Shown here in pieces: positions 24,972-33,240 of a stretch of 64,000 nt of DNA (position 1 is its first letter; every line of letters starts with the position of its first letter). This DNA comes from Acidobacteriota bacterium. Lineage in GTDB: Bacteria; Acidobacteriota; Terriglobia; Bryobacterales; Bryobacteraceae. The notes below the pieces were generated by a model. That model was not told the DNA's origin. It did not search any database and saw only the letters and a list, made by a program, of their open reading frames with translations. Position numbers and translations under genes: made by a program. The stretch lies in the NCBI GenBank assembly GCA_029776225.1, contig JAKOTR010000053.1:186001-250000 (forward strand), given 5' to 3'.

Positions 24972-25906
24972 TGGGAAACGCTTTCCTGTACCGGGCGGCC
25001 AGGCCGGCGCCGGCGCTTCTCATCGGGTTGACCTTTGCAGTCCTGGTCCTGGGCGTTTTCCCGGCAGTTGAGTGGGTCACTACGGGTAACGAAGGCACGT
25101 TGCGGCTCTTTTTCGATTACATCGGAGCGCTATGGCTGATCGCGCTCAGCCTGGCGGAACTCGGATTCTGCCTGCTTGCGCGGGCGCAGTTCTCGCCCGG
25201 CGAGCCGCTGCGCCGGGTATGGTCGCTCGCGTCGCTCGGCGCCGCCGCGCACGCCGTGGGGAGCATCCTTTCACAGGCGCTCGGAATTCCCGGGGGACTG
25301 AACCCGTTTGCGGGAAACGCCGGATGGCCCGCGGCGGCCGCACGAGAGTGGGGGCTCACCATTGGCGGTCCTCTGCAAATGATTTTTCTGGCTTCCGCGC
25401 TGGCGTTCGCGCTCAAGACCTACAGGCGGTCGGGCCTGCTGCCGCGGATCCGCCCGGCGGACTGGGCCCTGCTCGCCGTGGTCGCCGGCTTCGCTGTGTG
25501 GCAGATCTACGAGGTGGTGCTTTACTGGGGCCCGAACAAGACCGGCAACTTCCACGAGGCGATTACCGTCATCACCGATCCCCTGCTCTGCCTGCTGCTG
25601 GCCGAAGCCATCCTGATCCGCCGTTCAGTCCTCAACATGGGCTGGGGGCTGACCGGGCTGTGCTGGAGCGCGTTCACCGCAGCCATTTTTCTGACCTCCG
25701 TGGGGAACATCGGCCTCTGGCTGACGACGAATTTCGCGCTGCCGAGGGCGCTGGAGGCATCGACATGGTATGTCTGGTTTCTCGTGTATGCCGCCTATGC
25801 GCTGGCCCCGGCCTATCAGGTGGAAGCGTGCCGCCGCGCCGTGCGGCCTCTGGTGCTGCCGCTGAAGCCGGCGCTGTGGGGCCGGCTGTGGAGACCGGCT
25901 GCCTAA
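24968..25906 (+). CDS. Polytopic membrane protein of unknown function in the sigma/Tad locus
   Basis: A 312-residue protein with about seven hydrophobic segments: roughly 17-37, 48-70, 83-105, 132-150, 164-182, 200-245 and 265-285. The start ATGATG overlaps the anti-sigma stop. No conserved catalytic motif or family was recognised. Its fixed place after the sigma/anti-sigma pair suggests a sensor or membrane component of the same system, for instance something the soluble anti-sigma factor listens to. That is a guess from position only. Confidence 0.7.
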   Translation: MMGNAFLYRAARPAPALLIGLTFAVLVLGVFPAVEWVTTGNEGTLRLFFDYIGALWLIALSLAELGFCLLARAQFSPGEPLRRVWSLASLGAAAHAVGSILSQALGIPGGLNPFAGNAGWPAAAAREWGLTIGGPLQMIFLASALAFALKTYRRSGLLPRIRPADWALLAVVAGFAVWQIYEVVLYWGPNKTGNFHEAITVITDPLLCLLLAEAILIRRSVLNMGWGLTGLCWSAFTAAIFLTSVGNIGLWLTTNFALPRALEASTWYVWFLVYAAYALAPAYQVEACRRAVRPLVLPLKPALWGRLWRPAA

Positions 25907-25987
25907 GACCGGCATAGGTATATTTACCCGCCGTCCTCAGTGTAATTCGACGAAGAATTCCGCTCGATCCGGCCGTAGTGTTTGCTG

Positions 25988-27037
25988 ATGCGCACCAAAG
26001 ACCGCGGTTTCGCGCTGATTACCGCCGGGCTTTCTGTTGTCGCAATGCTCGCCATACTCGGCCTGGCGGTGGATCTGGGGCGCCTTTACATCATCCGGAA
26101 TGAAATGCAGGCGTTTGCCGATTCGGCATCCCTGGCCGCGGCGCTCGAGCTCGACGGCACCACGGCCGGCATCGCCCGCGCACAGGCCGCGGTCTCGGCG
26201 AACACGAACAAGTGGAACTTGGGGGCGTCGGACTTCAGCGGTACGCAGGTCGACTTTGCGACCTCGCCGAGCGGTAGCTGGGAGACGAATCCCAACCCGG
26301 CCACAAATTACGCTTACGCGCGCGTGAGAGCGACGGCCACGGCCCCGCTGTATTTTCTGCCGGTTGTTTCCTCGGCCACCGTGGCCACGGTAACCGCCAA
26401 AGCCGTAGCCGGGCAGGTGCCGAAACCCGAGTTCCGCGAGGGCCTACTGCCGTTCTCACCGCTTGCGCACGATCCGGACGCGCCGGACTTCGGCTTTGAA
26501 ATCGGCCAAAAATACACGCTGCGCTGGCCCTCCAGCCCGAAACTGGGAGACAACGTATGTCCCGGCGACGACGAGCAGCGGTGGATCGACAACGCAAAAC
26601 TAGGCAGCCCGTCGGAACGCGGGTACATCGAGGAAACGAGCGCCTCCATAATCCGCGCGGCCATCGAGAGCGATTACCAGACCCGCCCGATCGGCTTAGG
26701 CGATCTGCTCCAGATGACCGGCGGCTCCATGACGACCCAACGCGATGCGCTGATCGCGCGTGTGAACCAGGACACGGACCCTACCTCGACCACTTACGCC
26801 GAGTACGCGGCGCGGGGAGCGGGAAACGGCCGGCGCGTCGTTGCCATCGCCATCAACAACGGCTTTCCCGAATACCGCGTGGTCGGATTCGCGGCGTTCT
26901 TTCTGCTCGAGCCCTCTGAGTACCAGAAAGGGGGCAACAAGCCGTTCTGCGCGGAATTTATCGGTCCCTACGTTCAGGGCGGGCGCACGGGGGGCGCCGC
27001 CGGACCCGGAGCCTATGTGGTGAGGCTGGTGGAATGA
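25988..27037 (+). CDS. TadG-like protein (right cluster)
   Basis: A 349-residue protein from the ATG at 25988. Its N-terminus RGFALITAGLSVVAMLAILGLAVDLGRLYIIRNEMQAFADSASLAAA is an unmistakable Tad_N/TadG-type helix and follow-on segment. The remaining 280 residues form an extracytoplasmic domain with repeated beta strands and no VWA MIDAS motif, unlike its left-cluster counterpart. The ATG of the next TadE gene overlaps its stop (ATGA). It is probably a minor structural protein of a Tad-like surface fibre or envelope complex. Confidence 0.85.
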   Translation: MRTKDRGFALITAGLSVVAMLAILGLAVDLGRLYIIRNEMQAFADSASLAAALELDGTTAGIARAQAAVSANTNKWNLGASDFSGTQVDFATSPSGSWETNPNPATNYAYARVRATATAPLYFLPVVSSATVATVTAKAVAGQVPKPEFREGLLPFSPLAHDPDAPDFGFEIGQKYTLRWPSSPKLGDNVCPGDDEQRWIDNAKLGSPSERGYIEETSASIIRAAIESDYQTRPIGLGDLLQMTGGSMTTQRDALIARVNQDTDPTSTTYAEYAARGAGNGRRVVAIAINNGFPEYRVVGFAAFFLLEPSEYQKGGNKPFCAEFIGPYVQGGRTGGAAGPGAYVVRLVE

Positions 27038-27471
27038 GGCGCCGCGGCAACGTTACGATCGAGTTCGCGCTGTCATTCGCGCTGCTGTTTTCCGTACTGG
27101 GCGGGGTGTTCCAGTTCGGCTACTCGTTTTACATCTACAATGCGCTTGAGACCGTGGTGCGCGATGCGGCGCGCTACGCTTCCCTGCGCGCCTACAACTC
27201 GCCATCAAGCACACCTTCGAGCGAATTTCTGACGGCGGTGCGGAATATGGCGGTCTACGGCAACCCGGCCGGTGGTTCGCAGGCCGTGGTTCCCGGACTG
27301 ACGCCCTCGCACATTGCGCTCACGGTGACTTTCGACCGCAACGTTCCCTACCGGGTGAAGGTCGCCATCCAGAACTACACCGTGCACGCGGTTTTCTTTT
27401 CCTTCGTGCTGAACGGAAAACCGTACGCCGAGTTCAGGTACATGGGCAGGTATGCGCCGACGAGCACATAG
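27034..27471 (+). CDS. TadE-like pseudopilin protein (first right-cluster paralogue)
   Basis: A 145-residue protein whose ATG overlaps the TadG stop. The head MRRRGNVTIEFALSFALLFSVLGGVFQFGYSFYIYNALETVVRDAARYAS is a textbook TadE sequence: short basic head, Gly before the hydrophobic helix, Glu at position 5 of the mature part. The C-terminal domain is beta-rich. It overlaps the next TadE gene by 20 bases. Confidence 0.87.
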   Translation: MRRRGNVTIEFALSFALLFSVLGGVFQFGYSFYIYNALETVVRDAARYASLRAYNSPSSTPSSEFLTAVRNMAVYGNPAGGSQAVVPGLTPSHIALTVTFDRNVPYRVKVAIQNYTVHAVFFSFVLNGKPYAEFRYMGRYAPTST

Positions 27472-27907
27472 AACGCCCCGCCGGGCGCATCCGGCTTTTA
27501 CCGGAACCGAGCGCGGGCAGGCTGCCGTGGAAGCGGCGCTGGTGGCTCTCATCCTCGTCGTCACCCTGATCGCGATCTTCGACATGGGGCAGGTGTTCTT
27601 CATCCACCAGACCCTGGTCGAACGTGTTCGCAATGCCGGGCGGTACAGCGCCGTGCACGCCTACGATCCGGAGGCCTTCACCAACATGGTCCTGTACAAC
27701 CAGCCCACCAGGCCCGAGGGCGCCTCCTCGGGGGTCTTCGGGCTGACGGACTCGATGGTGGAAGTGACCCGGCTCGATGCGGGGACCAGCGAAGACCGCA
27801 TCGTCCTCACGTTGCGCGATTACCCGTTCCGGCTGTTCACTCCGATCATCGGGCGCGCCTTCACCGGGCGGCCGATAGTCGTGAGCGTCCCTTACGAGGC
27901 TCCTTAG
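27452..27907 (+). CDS. TadE-like pseudopilin protein (second right-cluster paralogue)
   Basis: A 151-residue protein with a longer basic head (RRRAHRTPRRAHPAFTGTER) before GQAAVEAALVALILVVTLIAIFDMGQVFFIHQTLVERVRNAGRYS, the TadE pattern with Glu at position 5 after the Gly. Its 3' end runs 47 bases into the convergent lgt gene. It closes the right cluster, which mirrors the left one in content (one TadG, two TadE). Confidence 0.85.
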   Translation: MRRRAHRTPRRAHPAFTGTERGQAAVEAALVALILVVTLIAIFDMGQVFFIHQTLVERVRNAGRYSAVHAYDPEAFTNMVLYNQPTRPEGASSGVFGLTDSMVEVTRLDAGTSEDRIVLTLRDYPFRLFTPIIGRAFTGRPIVVSVPYEAP

Positions 27908-28682
27908 GGGAGGGCCCTTCGCGGCGAGTCATGAGCCTCACGCCGAGCGCCACCAGCCCCAAGGCGATCCACTGCTCGAGCACCAGCGGGCCGAAGTGCG
28001 GGTTCATGGCATCGTGCGCGCGCACGAACTCGACCAGAAAGCGCACGCTGGGATAGAGCACCAGATAAAGGCCAATAATCGCGCCCGGCTGGTGGGGCCG
28101 GAGGAACCGCCGGTACAGAATCACGAAGATGATGGCTTCGGCAATGGCCTCGTAGAGCTGCGTCGGGTGGAGCGGGATTCCGAGCGGCACGCCGAACAAC
28201 CGGTGGGACTCGGGGTTGGTGAACGTCACAGCCCACGGCAGGCGCGATTCAATCCCCCAGCAGCAGCCTGCCGCAAAGCAACCGGCACGGCCCAGGGCGT
28301 GGCCGATTGCGATCCCCGGGGCGAACGCGTCGGCCGTCGCCAAACCCGGCAGGTTCTTCCGCCGCATGTACCAGAATGCGACGATCAGGGCGACAATCAG
28401 CCCCCCGAAGAATATCCCCCCGGCCTGCAAAGTGCTTAGCGAAAAAATCTCCGACGGATTCTCAAGGTAGTAGCCGAGATCCATCAGAAACAGGAAGAGC
28501 TTGGCGCCGAGCAGCCCTCCAAGCGCCGTGTAGACGCCGAGGTTCAGCACAGCCTCTTTATCGAGACCGCTTTTCGCCGCCAGCCGCGACGCCGTCCAGA
28601 GGCCCGTCAGGAACCCGAGCGCAACCAGCAGCCCGTAGGTCGGGAGGAAAAAATCCCCGATTCGAAATAACTGAGGAAACAT
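27861..28682 (-). CDS. lgt: Prolipoprotein diacylglyceryl transferase
   Basis: A 273-residue membrane protein with about seven helices. Family motifs: PTYGLLVALGFLTG near the start, LQAGGIFFGGLI, HALGRAGCFAAGCCWG (near 146, catalytic/lipid site), HPTQLYEA and a late RFLVEFVRAHD. It transfers diacylglycerol from phosphatidylglycerol to the lipobox Cys of prolipoproteins. It follows lspA with no gap, so both lipoprotein-processing enzymes and ileS form one operon. Its C-terminal tail is basic (Lys/Arg-rich) and overlaps the convergent TadE gene. Confidence 0.95.
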   Translation of the reverse strand: MFPQLFRIGDFFLPTYGLLVALGFLTGLWTASRLAAKSGLDKEAVLNLGVYTALGGLLGAKLFLFLMDLGYYLENPSEIFSLSTLQAGGIFFGGLIVALIVAFWYMRRKNLPGLATADAFAPGIAIGHALGRAGCFAAGCCWGIESRLPWAVTFTNPESHRLFGVPLGIPLHPTQLYEAIAEAIIFVILYRRFLRPHQPGAIIGLYLVLYPSVRFLVEFVRAHDAMNPHFGPLVLEQWIALGLVALGVRLMTRREGPSPKEPRKGRSRLSAAR

Positions 28683-29186
28683 TTAAGTCTTGAGCGCGGG
28701 ACGCCTCGACAATTGAAGCATGTCGAGCAGCACCAGCGCGGCTCCAATAGTGATTGCGCTGTCGGCCACATTGAAGGCGGGCCAGTGGTAACCGTTTACG
28801 TACAGGTCCAGGAAGTCTGTCACCTTCCCGTTCAGCACGCGGTCATACAGGTTGCCGAGGGCGCCGCCCATAATCAGCGCCAGGCCCCAGCGGAAAATCC
28901 GGCTCTCTTCCATGCGCCCGCCCGCCTGCCAGAGAAGCACTCCGATCAGGACCACCGCGGCCGCGGAAAGCCCCACCAAAACGAAAGTACGCACCTCCGG
29001 CTGCGCGCTAGCAAACATGCTGAACGCAGCGCCCGGATTCTCGGTGTGAATGATGTCGAAGAAACCGGGGATGACCGTGAACGAATCCCAGACGGACATG
29101 GTTCGCTGAACGATCATCTTCGTGATCCGGTCGATCAGGAACACCAGCGCGGCCAGTCCGTAGGATAGCGCTCGCAGCCGTGTCAC
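28683..29186 (-). CDS. lspA: Lipoprotein signal peptidase (signal peptidase II)
   Basis: A 167-residue aspartic protease with four membrane helices. The GTG at 29186 overlaps the ileS stop (GTGA). Catalytic region: TENPGAAFSMF, GGALGNLYDRVLNGKVTDFLDLY (Asp near 120) and FNVADSAIT (second Asp near 139). It cleaves the signal peptide from lipid-modified prolipoproteins. The ileS-lspA order is widespread, and lgt next to it makes a complete first-step lipoprotein set. Confidence 0.96.
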   Translation of the reverse strand: MTRLRALSYGLAALVFLIDRITKMIVQRTMSVWDSFTVIPGFFDIIHTENPGAAFSMFASAQPEVRTFVLVGLSAAAVVLIGVLLWQAGGRMEESRIFRWGLALIMGGALGNLYDRVLNGKVTDFLDLYVNGYHWPAFNVADSAITIGAALVLLDMLQLSRRPALKT

Positions 29187-32008
29187 GATGTCTTCACGAT
29201 CTCCTGAACCGCCTCCGCGCAGGCCCGGCAAATCGTCGGGTACTCCGGATCCCAGCCGGTGTCGGTCGTGTACTTCCAGCAGCGCTCGCACTTGTTCCCT
29301 GCGGCGCGGCCGATCTCCACTTGCAGCTCCTCGTCTGGGTGTTGCTCGACGGTCACCTGGGAAACGATGAACAACCCGGGAAGCTCGTTTTCATACTCCC
29401 GCAGCAGGGGATACAGGTCTCCGTTTGCCCGCAAGCGAACCTGGGCTTCTAGGGGCGCCCCGATGAACTTTTCCTGGCGGGCGGTTTCCAGGCTCTTCAA
29501 CACGCTGTCGCGCACCTTGACCAGGCGCTCCCAGTTGGCGGCGCGTTTCCGCTGCGCCTCGCCGAGCCCGGCGGTGAGTTCCTCAGGCTCCGGGAACAGC
29601 GCCAGGTGAACGCTGTCGGGCGCGTCGGCCGGCTTCTTCATGTGCTGCCAGACTTCCTCGGCGGTGAAGCTGATGAGCGGCGCGGCCAGCCGCACCAGCG
29701 CGTAGTTGATACGGTCGAGCGCGGTCTGGGCGCTGCGGCGGGCATGAGAGCGCGGCGCGGCGGTGTACAGCCGGTCTTTGAGCACGTCGAAGTAGAGGGC
29801 GCTCAGGTCCGTGGTGGCAAAGTCGTAGATCGCATGATAGACGCGGTGGAAGGCGAGTTCCTCGTACCAGCGCCGGCAATCGCGCACGAGCTGCTCGGTG
29901 CGCACGAGCATCCACTGGTCGATTTCCAGCAGCTTGTCCGCGGGCAGGGCGTCCGTGGCGGGATCGAAATCCGAGAGATTGCCGAGTGCGTAGCGGAACG
30001 TGTTGCGCAGCTTGCGGTACGCCTCCGAGAGCCGCGCCAGGATGGTCGGCGAGATGACGATATCGTCGGTGAACTCGACCGAAGCCACCCAGAGCCTCAC
30101 TACGTCCGCGCCGTACTGCTGGATGAGTTCCTGCGGCTCGATGAAGTTGCCCAGAGATTTGGAAAGCGCGCGGCCGTGCTCGTCGAGGGTCCAGCCGTGG
30201 GTGGCGCATTGGCGGTACGGCGCGCGGCCCTTCAACCCCACGCCAACCAGCAGCGAGCTATGGAACCAGCCGCGGTACTGGTCGCCGCCTTCGACGTAAA
30301 GATCCGCGGGCCAGGGCAGGCCGTTGGCCTCGTTCAGAACGGCCAGGTGGCTCGAACCCGAGTCGAACCACACGTCGAGAATGTCGTTTTCCTTGCGGAA
30401 CTCCGAACCGCCGCAGCGGGCGCAGGCAACGCCGGGACCGATGAGTTCGGCGGCGCTGCGGTTGTACCAGGCGTCGGCGGTCTCGCGCTCGAACAGATCC
30501 ACCACACGGTCGAGGATCTTGCGGTCGGTCAGCGGCTCGCCGCACTTCTCGCAGTAGAAAACGGTGATCGGGACTCCCCAGACGCGCTGGCGCGAGATGC
30601 ACCAGTCCGGCCGCCCGGCGATCATGTTCGAGATCCGCTCCTGGCCCCATCCCGGCATCCATTTCACTTCGCGGATGGCCTCCAGGGCGCGGGCGCGCAG
30701 GTTGTTGCGCTCCATGCCGATGAACCACTGCTCGGTGGCGCGGAAGATGGTCGGGTTGTGGCAGCGCCAGCAGTGGGGATAGCTGTGGCTGAGCGACTGC
30801 GAGCCGATGAGCGCTCCACGCTCCCTCAAGATGTCAATGACGATCGGGTTGGCATCCCAAACCGTCTTGCCGAGGAGGGCTTCCGGCAGCGTCCCCGCGG
30901 CGCCTTCGGCCTGGAAGAAGCGGCCGGCGGCATCCACCGGGCAGTAGGTGGCGATGCCGTATTTCTGGCCGGTTACGTAGTCCTCCTGACCGTGGCCGGG
31001 CGCGGTGTGAACGGCGCCGGTACCCTGATCCAGAGTGACATAGTCGGCCAGCACGCCCACCGAATCCCGTTCCAGGAAGGGATGGCGGAAAACCGCGCCT
31101 TCCAGTTGCGCCCCCTTCATGCGCGCCAGAATCTTGGGCGTGTTCCACTGCGCCTGCTGCGCGGTCTGATCCAAAAGACCGGCAGCCACGATGTAAACGC
31201 CGCCATTGGCCTCGACCGCCACGTACTCATAATTCGGATGGAAGGCGATGGCCATGTTGGCGGGAATCGTCCAGGGCGTGGTGGTCCAGATCAGCCCGTA
31301 GACGGTACGGCCCGCCAGCGCCTCGTCCAGCTTGGCGGGATCCGAGACAAGCGGGAAGCGGACCCAGATGGAGGGGCTGGTGTGCTCCTCGTATTCCACC
31401 TCGGCCTCGGCCAGCGCGGTGCGGCAGTGAATACACCAGTTCACGGGCTTGAGGCCCTTGTAAACGTAGCCCTTTTCGAGAAACTCGACGAACGCGCGCG
31501 CGATGGCCGCCTCGTAATCGGCGGTCATCGTGAGATAGGGTTTTTCCCATTGCCCCAGAACTCCCAGCCGTTTGAAATCCTCGCGCTGGATGTTGACCCA
31601 TTTCAAAGCGTACTTGCGGCACTCCTCGCGGATCTGAGAAACCGTCATTTGCGCTTTGCGGGGCCCGAGTTCGCTGTCCACGCGGATCTCGATCGGCAGA
31701 CCGTGGCAGTCCCAACCGGGGATGAAGGGCGCGTCAAAGCCCGCCATTGTCTTGGACTTGACGATGAAATCCTTCAGAACTTTGTTAAAGGCCGTGCCCG
31801 AGTGAATGCGATTGTTGGCGTAAGGCGGCCCGTCATGCAGGATGTAAACCGGCCTTCCCGCGCTCTGTTTGCGGATTCTCTCGTAGAGCCTGGTCTCCTC
31901 CCAGCGGGCGAGGATGCCGGGCTCGTTCCGAGGAAGATTGGCCTTCATCGGGAAGTCCGTTCGCGGCAGGTTGACTGTCTTTCTGAGGTCTACGCTGTTC
32001 TTTTGCAT
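29183..32008 (-). CDS. ileS: Isoleucyl-tRNA synthetase
   Basis: A 941-residue protein. The ATG at 32008 is preferred because the protein then begins close to the conserved TVNLPRTDFPMKANLPRNEP; the ATG at 32023 lies inside a TATAAT. Landmarks: PPYANNRIHSGTAFNK (HIGH site, here HSGT at 69-72), FIPGWDCHGLPIE, the CP1 editing domain, ISRQRVWGVPI, GRALSKSLGN (KMSKS site with Ala-Leu) and a C-terminal zinc finger CERCWKY...CRAC. It charges tRNA-Ile. Both class I signatures deviate from HIGH and KMSKS, which may be lineage variation. First gene of ileS-lspA-lgt. Confidence 0.95.
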   Translation of the reverse strand: MQKNSVDLRKTVNLPRTDFPMKANLPRNEPGILARWEETRLYERIRKQSAGRPVYILHDGPPYANNRIHSGTAFNKVLKDFIVKSKTMAGFDAPFIPGWDCHGLPIEIRVDSELGPRKAQMTVSQIREECRKYALKWVNIQREDFKRLGVLGQWEKPYLTMTADYEAAIARAFVEFLEKGYVYKGLKPVNWCIHCRTALAEAEVEYEEHTSPSIWVRFPLVSDPAKLDEALAGRTVYGLIWTTTPWTIPANMAIAFHPNYEYVAVEANGGVYIVAAGLLDQTAQQAQWNTPKILARMKGAQLEGAVFRHPFLERDSVGVLADYVTLDQGTGAVHTAPGHGQEDYVTGQKYGIATYCPVDAAGRFFQAEGAAGTLPEALLGKTVWDANPIVIDILRERGALIGSQSLSHSYPHCWRCHNPTIFRATEQWFIGMERNNLRARALEAIREVKWMPGWGQERISNMIAGRPDWCISRQRVWGVPITVFYCEKCGEPLTDRKILDRVVDLFERETADAWYNRSAAELIGPGVACARCGGSEFRKENDILDVWFDSGSSHLAVLNEANGLPWPADLYVEGGDQYRGWFHSSLLVGVGLKGRAPYRQCATHGWTLDEHGRALSKSLGNFIEPQELIQQYGADVVRLWVASVEFTDDIVISPTILARLSEAYRKLRNTFRYALGNLSDFDPATDALPADKLLEIDQWMLVRTEQLVRDCRRWYEELAFHRVYHAIYDFATTDLSALYFDVLKDRLYTAAPRSHARRSAQTALDRINYALVRLAAPLISFTAEEVWQHMKKPADAPDSVHLALFPEPEELTAGLGEAQRKRAANWERLVKVRDSVLKSLETARQEKFIGAPLEAQVRLRANGDLYPLLREYENELPGLFIVSQVTVEQHPDEELQVEIGRAAGNKCERCWKYTTDTGWDPEYPTICRACAEAVQEIVKTS

Positions 32009-32021
32009 GAAGGGATTCTTC

Positions 32022-32027
32022 ATTATA
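32022..32027 (-). promoter_or_regulatory. -10 element (TATAAT) before ileS
   Basis: A perfect TATAAT on the minus strand ends 13 bases before the ATG at 32008, so the leader would be about 6-7 nt with no Shine-Dalgarno sequence. No good -35 was found. Confidence 0.45.
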
Positions 32028-32133
32028 CCGTAAGGACTTAGCGCGGATTCGGAGAGCGGCATTGCCCAATATGCGCCGGCCGGAATTCGACTTCAAGCTG
32101 CCCTTTTTTGGGGTGCCCTGCCAGGCGATTGCG

Positions 32134-32161
32134 TGACATAATCTTTTTGAAAGCGCTCCCA
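32134..32161 (+). promoter_or_regulatory. Extended -10 promoter with an overlapping LacI-type operator
   Basis: TGACATAAT (32134-32142) fits the extended -10 pattern TGnTATAAT. Six bases later comes TGAAAGCGCTCCCA (32148-32161), close to the LacI/PurR/CcpA-family operator TGAAAGCGCTTTCA, with an intact left half and CG centre. It covers the expected start point, so the regulator probably represses itself. Confidence 0.5.
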
Positions 32162-32209
32162 TAGCTGAAATCAAACGGGAAACCAGAACGAGGAGCGCCG
32201 GCACACGAG

Positions 32210-33211
32210 ATGAACCTGGAAGATGTAGCCAAGAGAGCCAAAGTTTCGACCGCCACGGTGTCGCGGGTGCTGAACGACGTCGGGCTCGTGAAGAGCAGCA
32301 CGCGCGCCCGTGTGCTCAAGGCGGTGCGGGAACTGAACTACCACCCCAATCTGCACGCCCGCACGCTGGCCGGCGGGAAGAACCGGACACTCGGAATGGT
32401 GGTGTCCAACCTGGAAAATCCCTTTTTTCTGGACATTTTTCGCGCCCTGGAGGCGGAAGCGCACCGGCACAAGTACGAAGTGGTGGTGGCGAATACGGAC
32501 TACCGCCCGCAGCGGTTGCTGGCCAGCGTCCACAACATGATGGGCCGACGCCCGGCGGGTCTGGCGATGATCGTGTCGGAGATGGAGCCTTCGCTGATGG
32601 ACGAACTGGCCGGCGCGAATATCCCCGTTGTGGTCTACGACGTTGGCGCTACCAAACCCAACATCACGAACATCCGGGTGAACTACGGCAAAGGCATGGA
32701 AAAGATGGCCCGGTACCTGCACGACCTGGGCCACCGCAGGATGGCTTTCGTGGGGCATCACACCAGCCTCGGTCCCCTCAGTGTCCGCAAGAAGTCCTTC
32801 GTGGACATGATGGCGGCGCTTACACCCGAGATCGAATTCACCACCATGGTGGAGACGGATAGCCCCGCCGGCGGGCGCCAGGCGGTGCGGCGCATTCTGG
32901 CCTCGGGCTTCAGGCCGACTGCGGTCATGTGCGTCAACGATTACATGGCCATCGGAGTACTCAGGGAGCTACGCGATCAGGGCCTGTCGGTGCCCGGCGA
33001 CGTTTCCGTCACCGGGTTCGACAACATTTCCCTCGCCGAATTCACCATCCCGACACTCACCACTGCTCATATCCCGCGCGAGAAGATCGGCAAGCTGATT
33101 TTTGAAACGCTAGTGCCCGAGCAGGGCCGCGGCACCGAGACATCCCAGGAGATTCTGATCGATCCGGTGCTGATGGTTCGCGAATCCACCGGCCCCTGCA
33201 AGGCAAATTGA
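32210..33211 (+). CDS. LacI-family transcriptional regulator
   Basis: A 333-residue protein. The N-terminal helix-turn-helix and hinge (MNLEDVAKRAKVSTATVSRVLN, then LNYHPNLHARTLAGGKNRTLG) are typical of LacI/PurR proteins. The periplasmic-binding-like domain follows (TLGMVVSNLENPFF to SVTGFDNISLAEFTIPTLTT). It binds a palindromic operator and a small effector, often a sugar; the effector is not identifiable here. An operator-like site overlaps its own promoter. The following MutS-like gene is only tens of bases away, with an in-frame TTG overlapping the lacI stop, so the two may be co-transcribed. Confidence 0.94.
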   Translation: MNLEDVAKRAKVSTATVSRVLNDVGLVKSSTRARVLKAVRELNYHPNLHARTLAGGKNRTLGMVVSNLENPFFLDIFRALEAEAHRHKYEVVVANTDYRPQRLLASVHNMMGRRPAGLAMIVSEMEPSLMDELAGANIPVVVYDVGATKPNITNIRVNYGKGMEKMARYLHDLGHRRMAFVGHHTSLGPLSVRKKSFVDMMAALTPEIEFTTMVETDSPAGGRQAVRRILASGFRPTAVMCVNDYMAIGVLRELRDQGLSVPGDVSVTGFDNISLAEFTIPTLTTAHIPREKIGKLIFETLVPEQGRGTETSQEILIDPVLMVRESTGPCKAN

Positions 33212-33240
33212 GCGGGGCGCGCCTGTATCATTCTAAGAGA

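Noticed and set aside
29606-32041. An 811-residue open frame on the plus strand opposite ileS
   Set aside because: It is an antisense shadow of a highly conserved synthetase in high-GC DNA; its translation is rich in Arg, His, Gly and Val and shows no motif.
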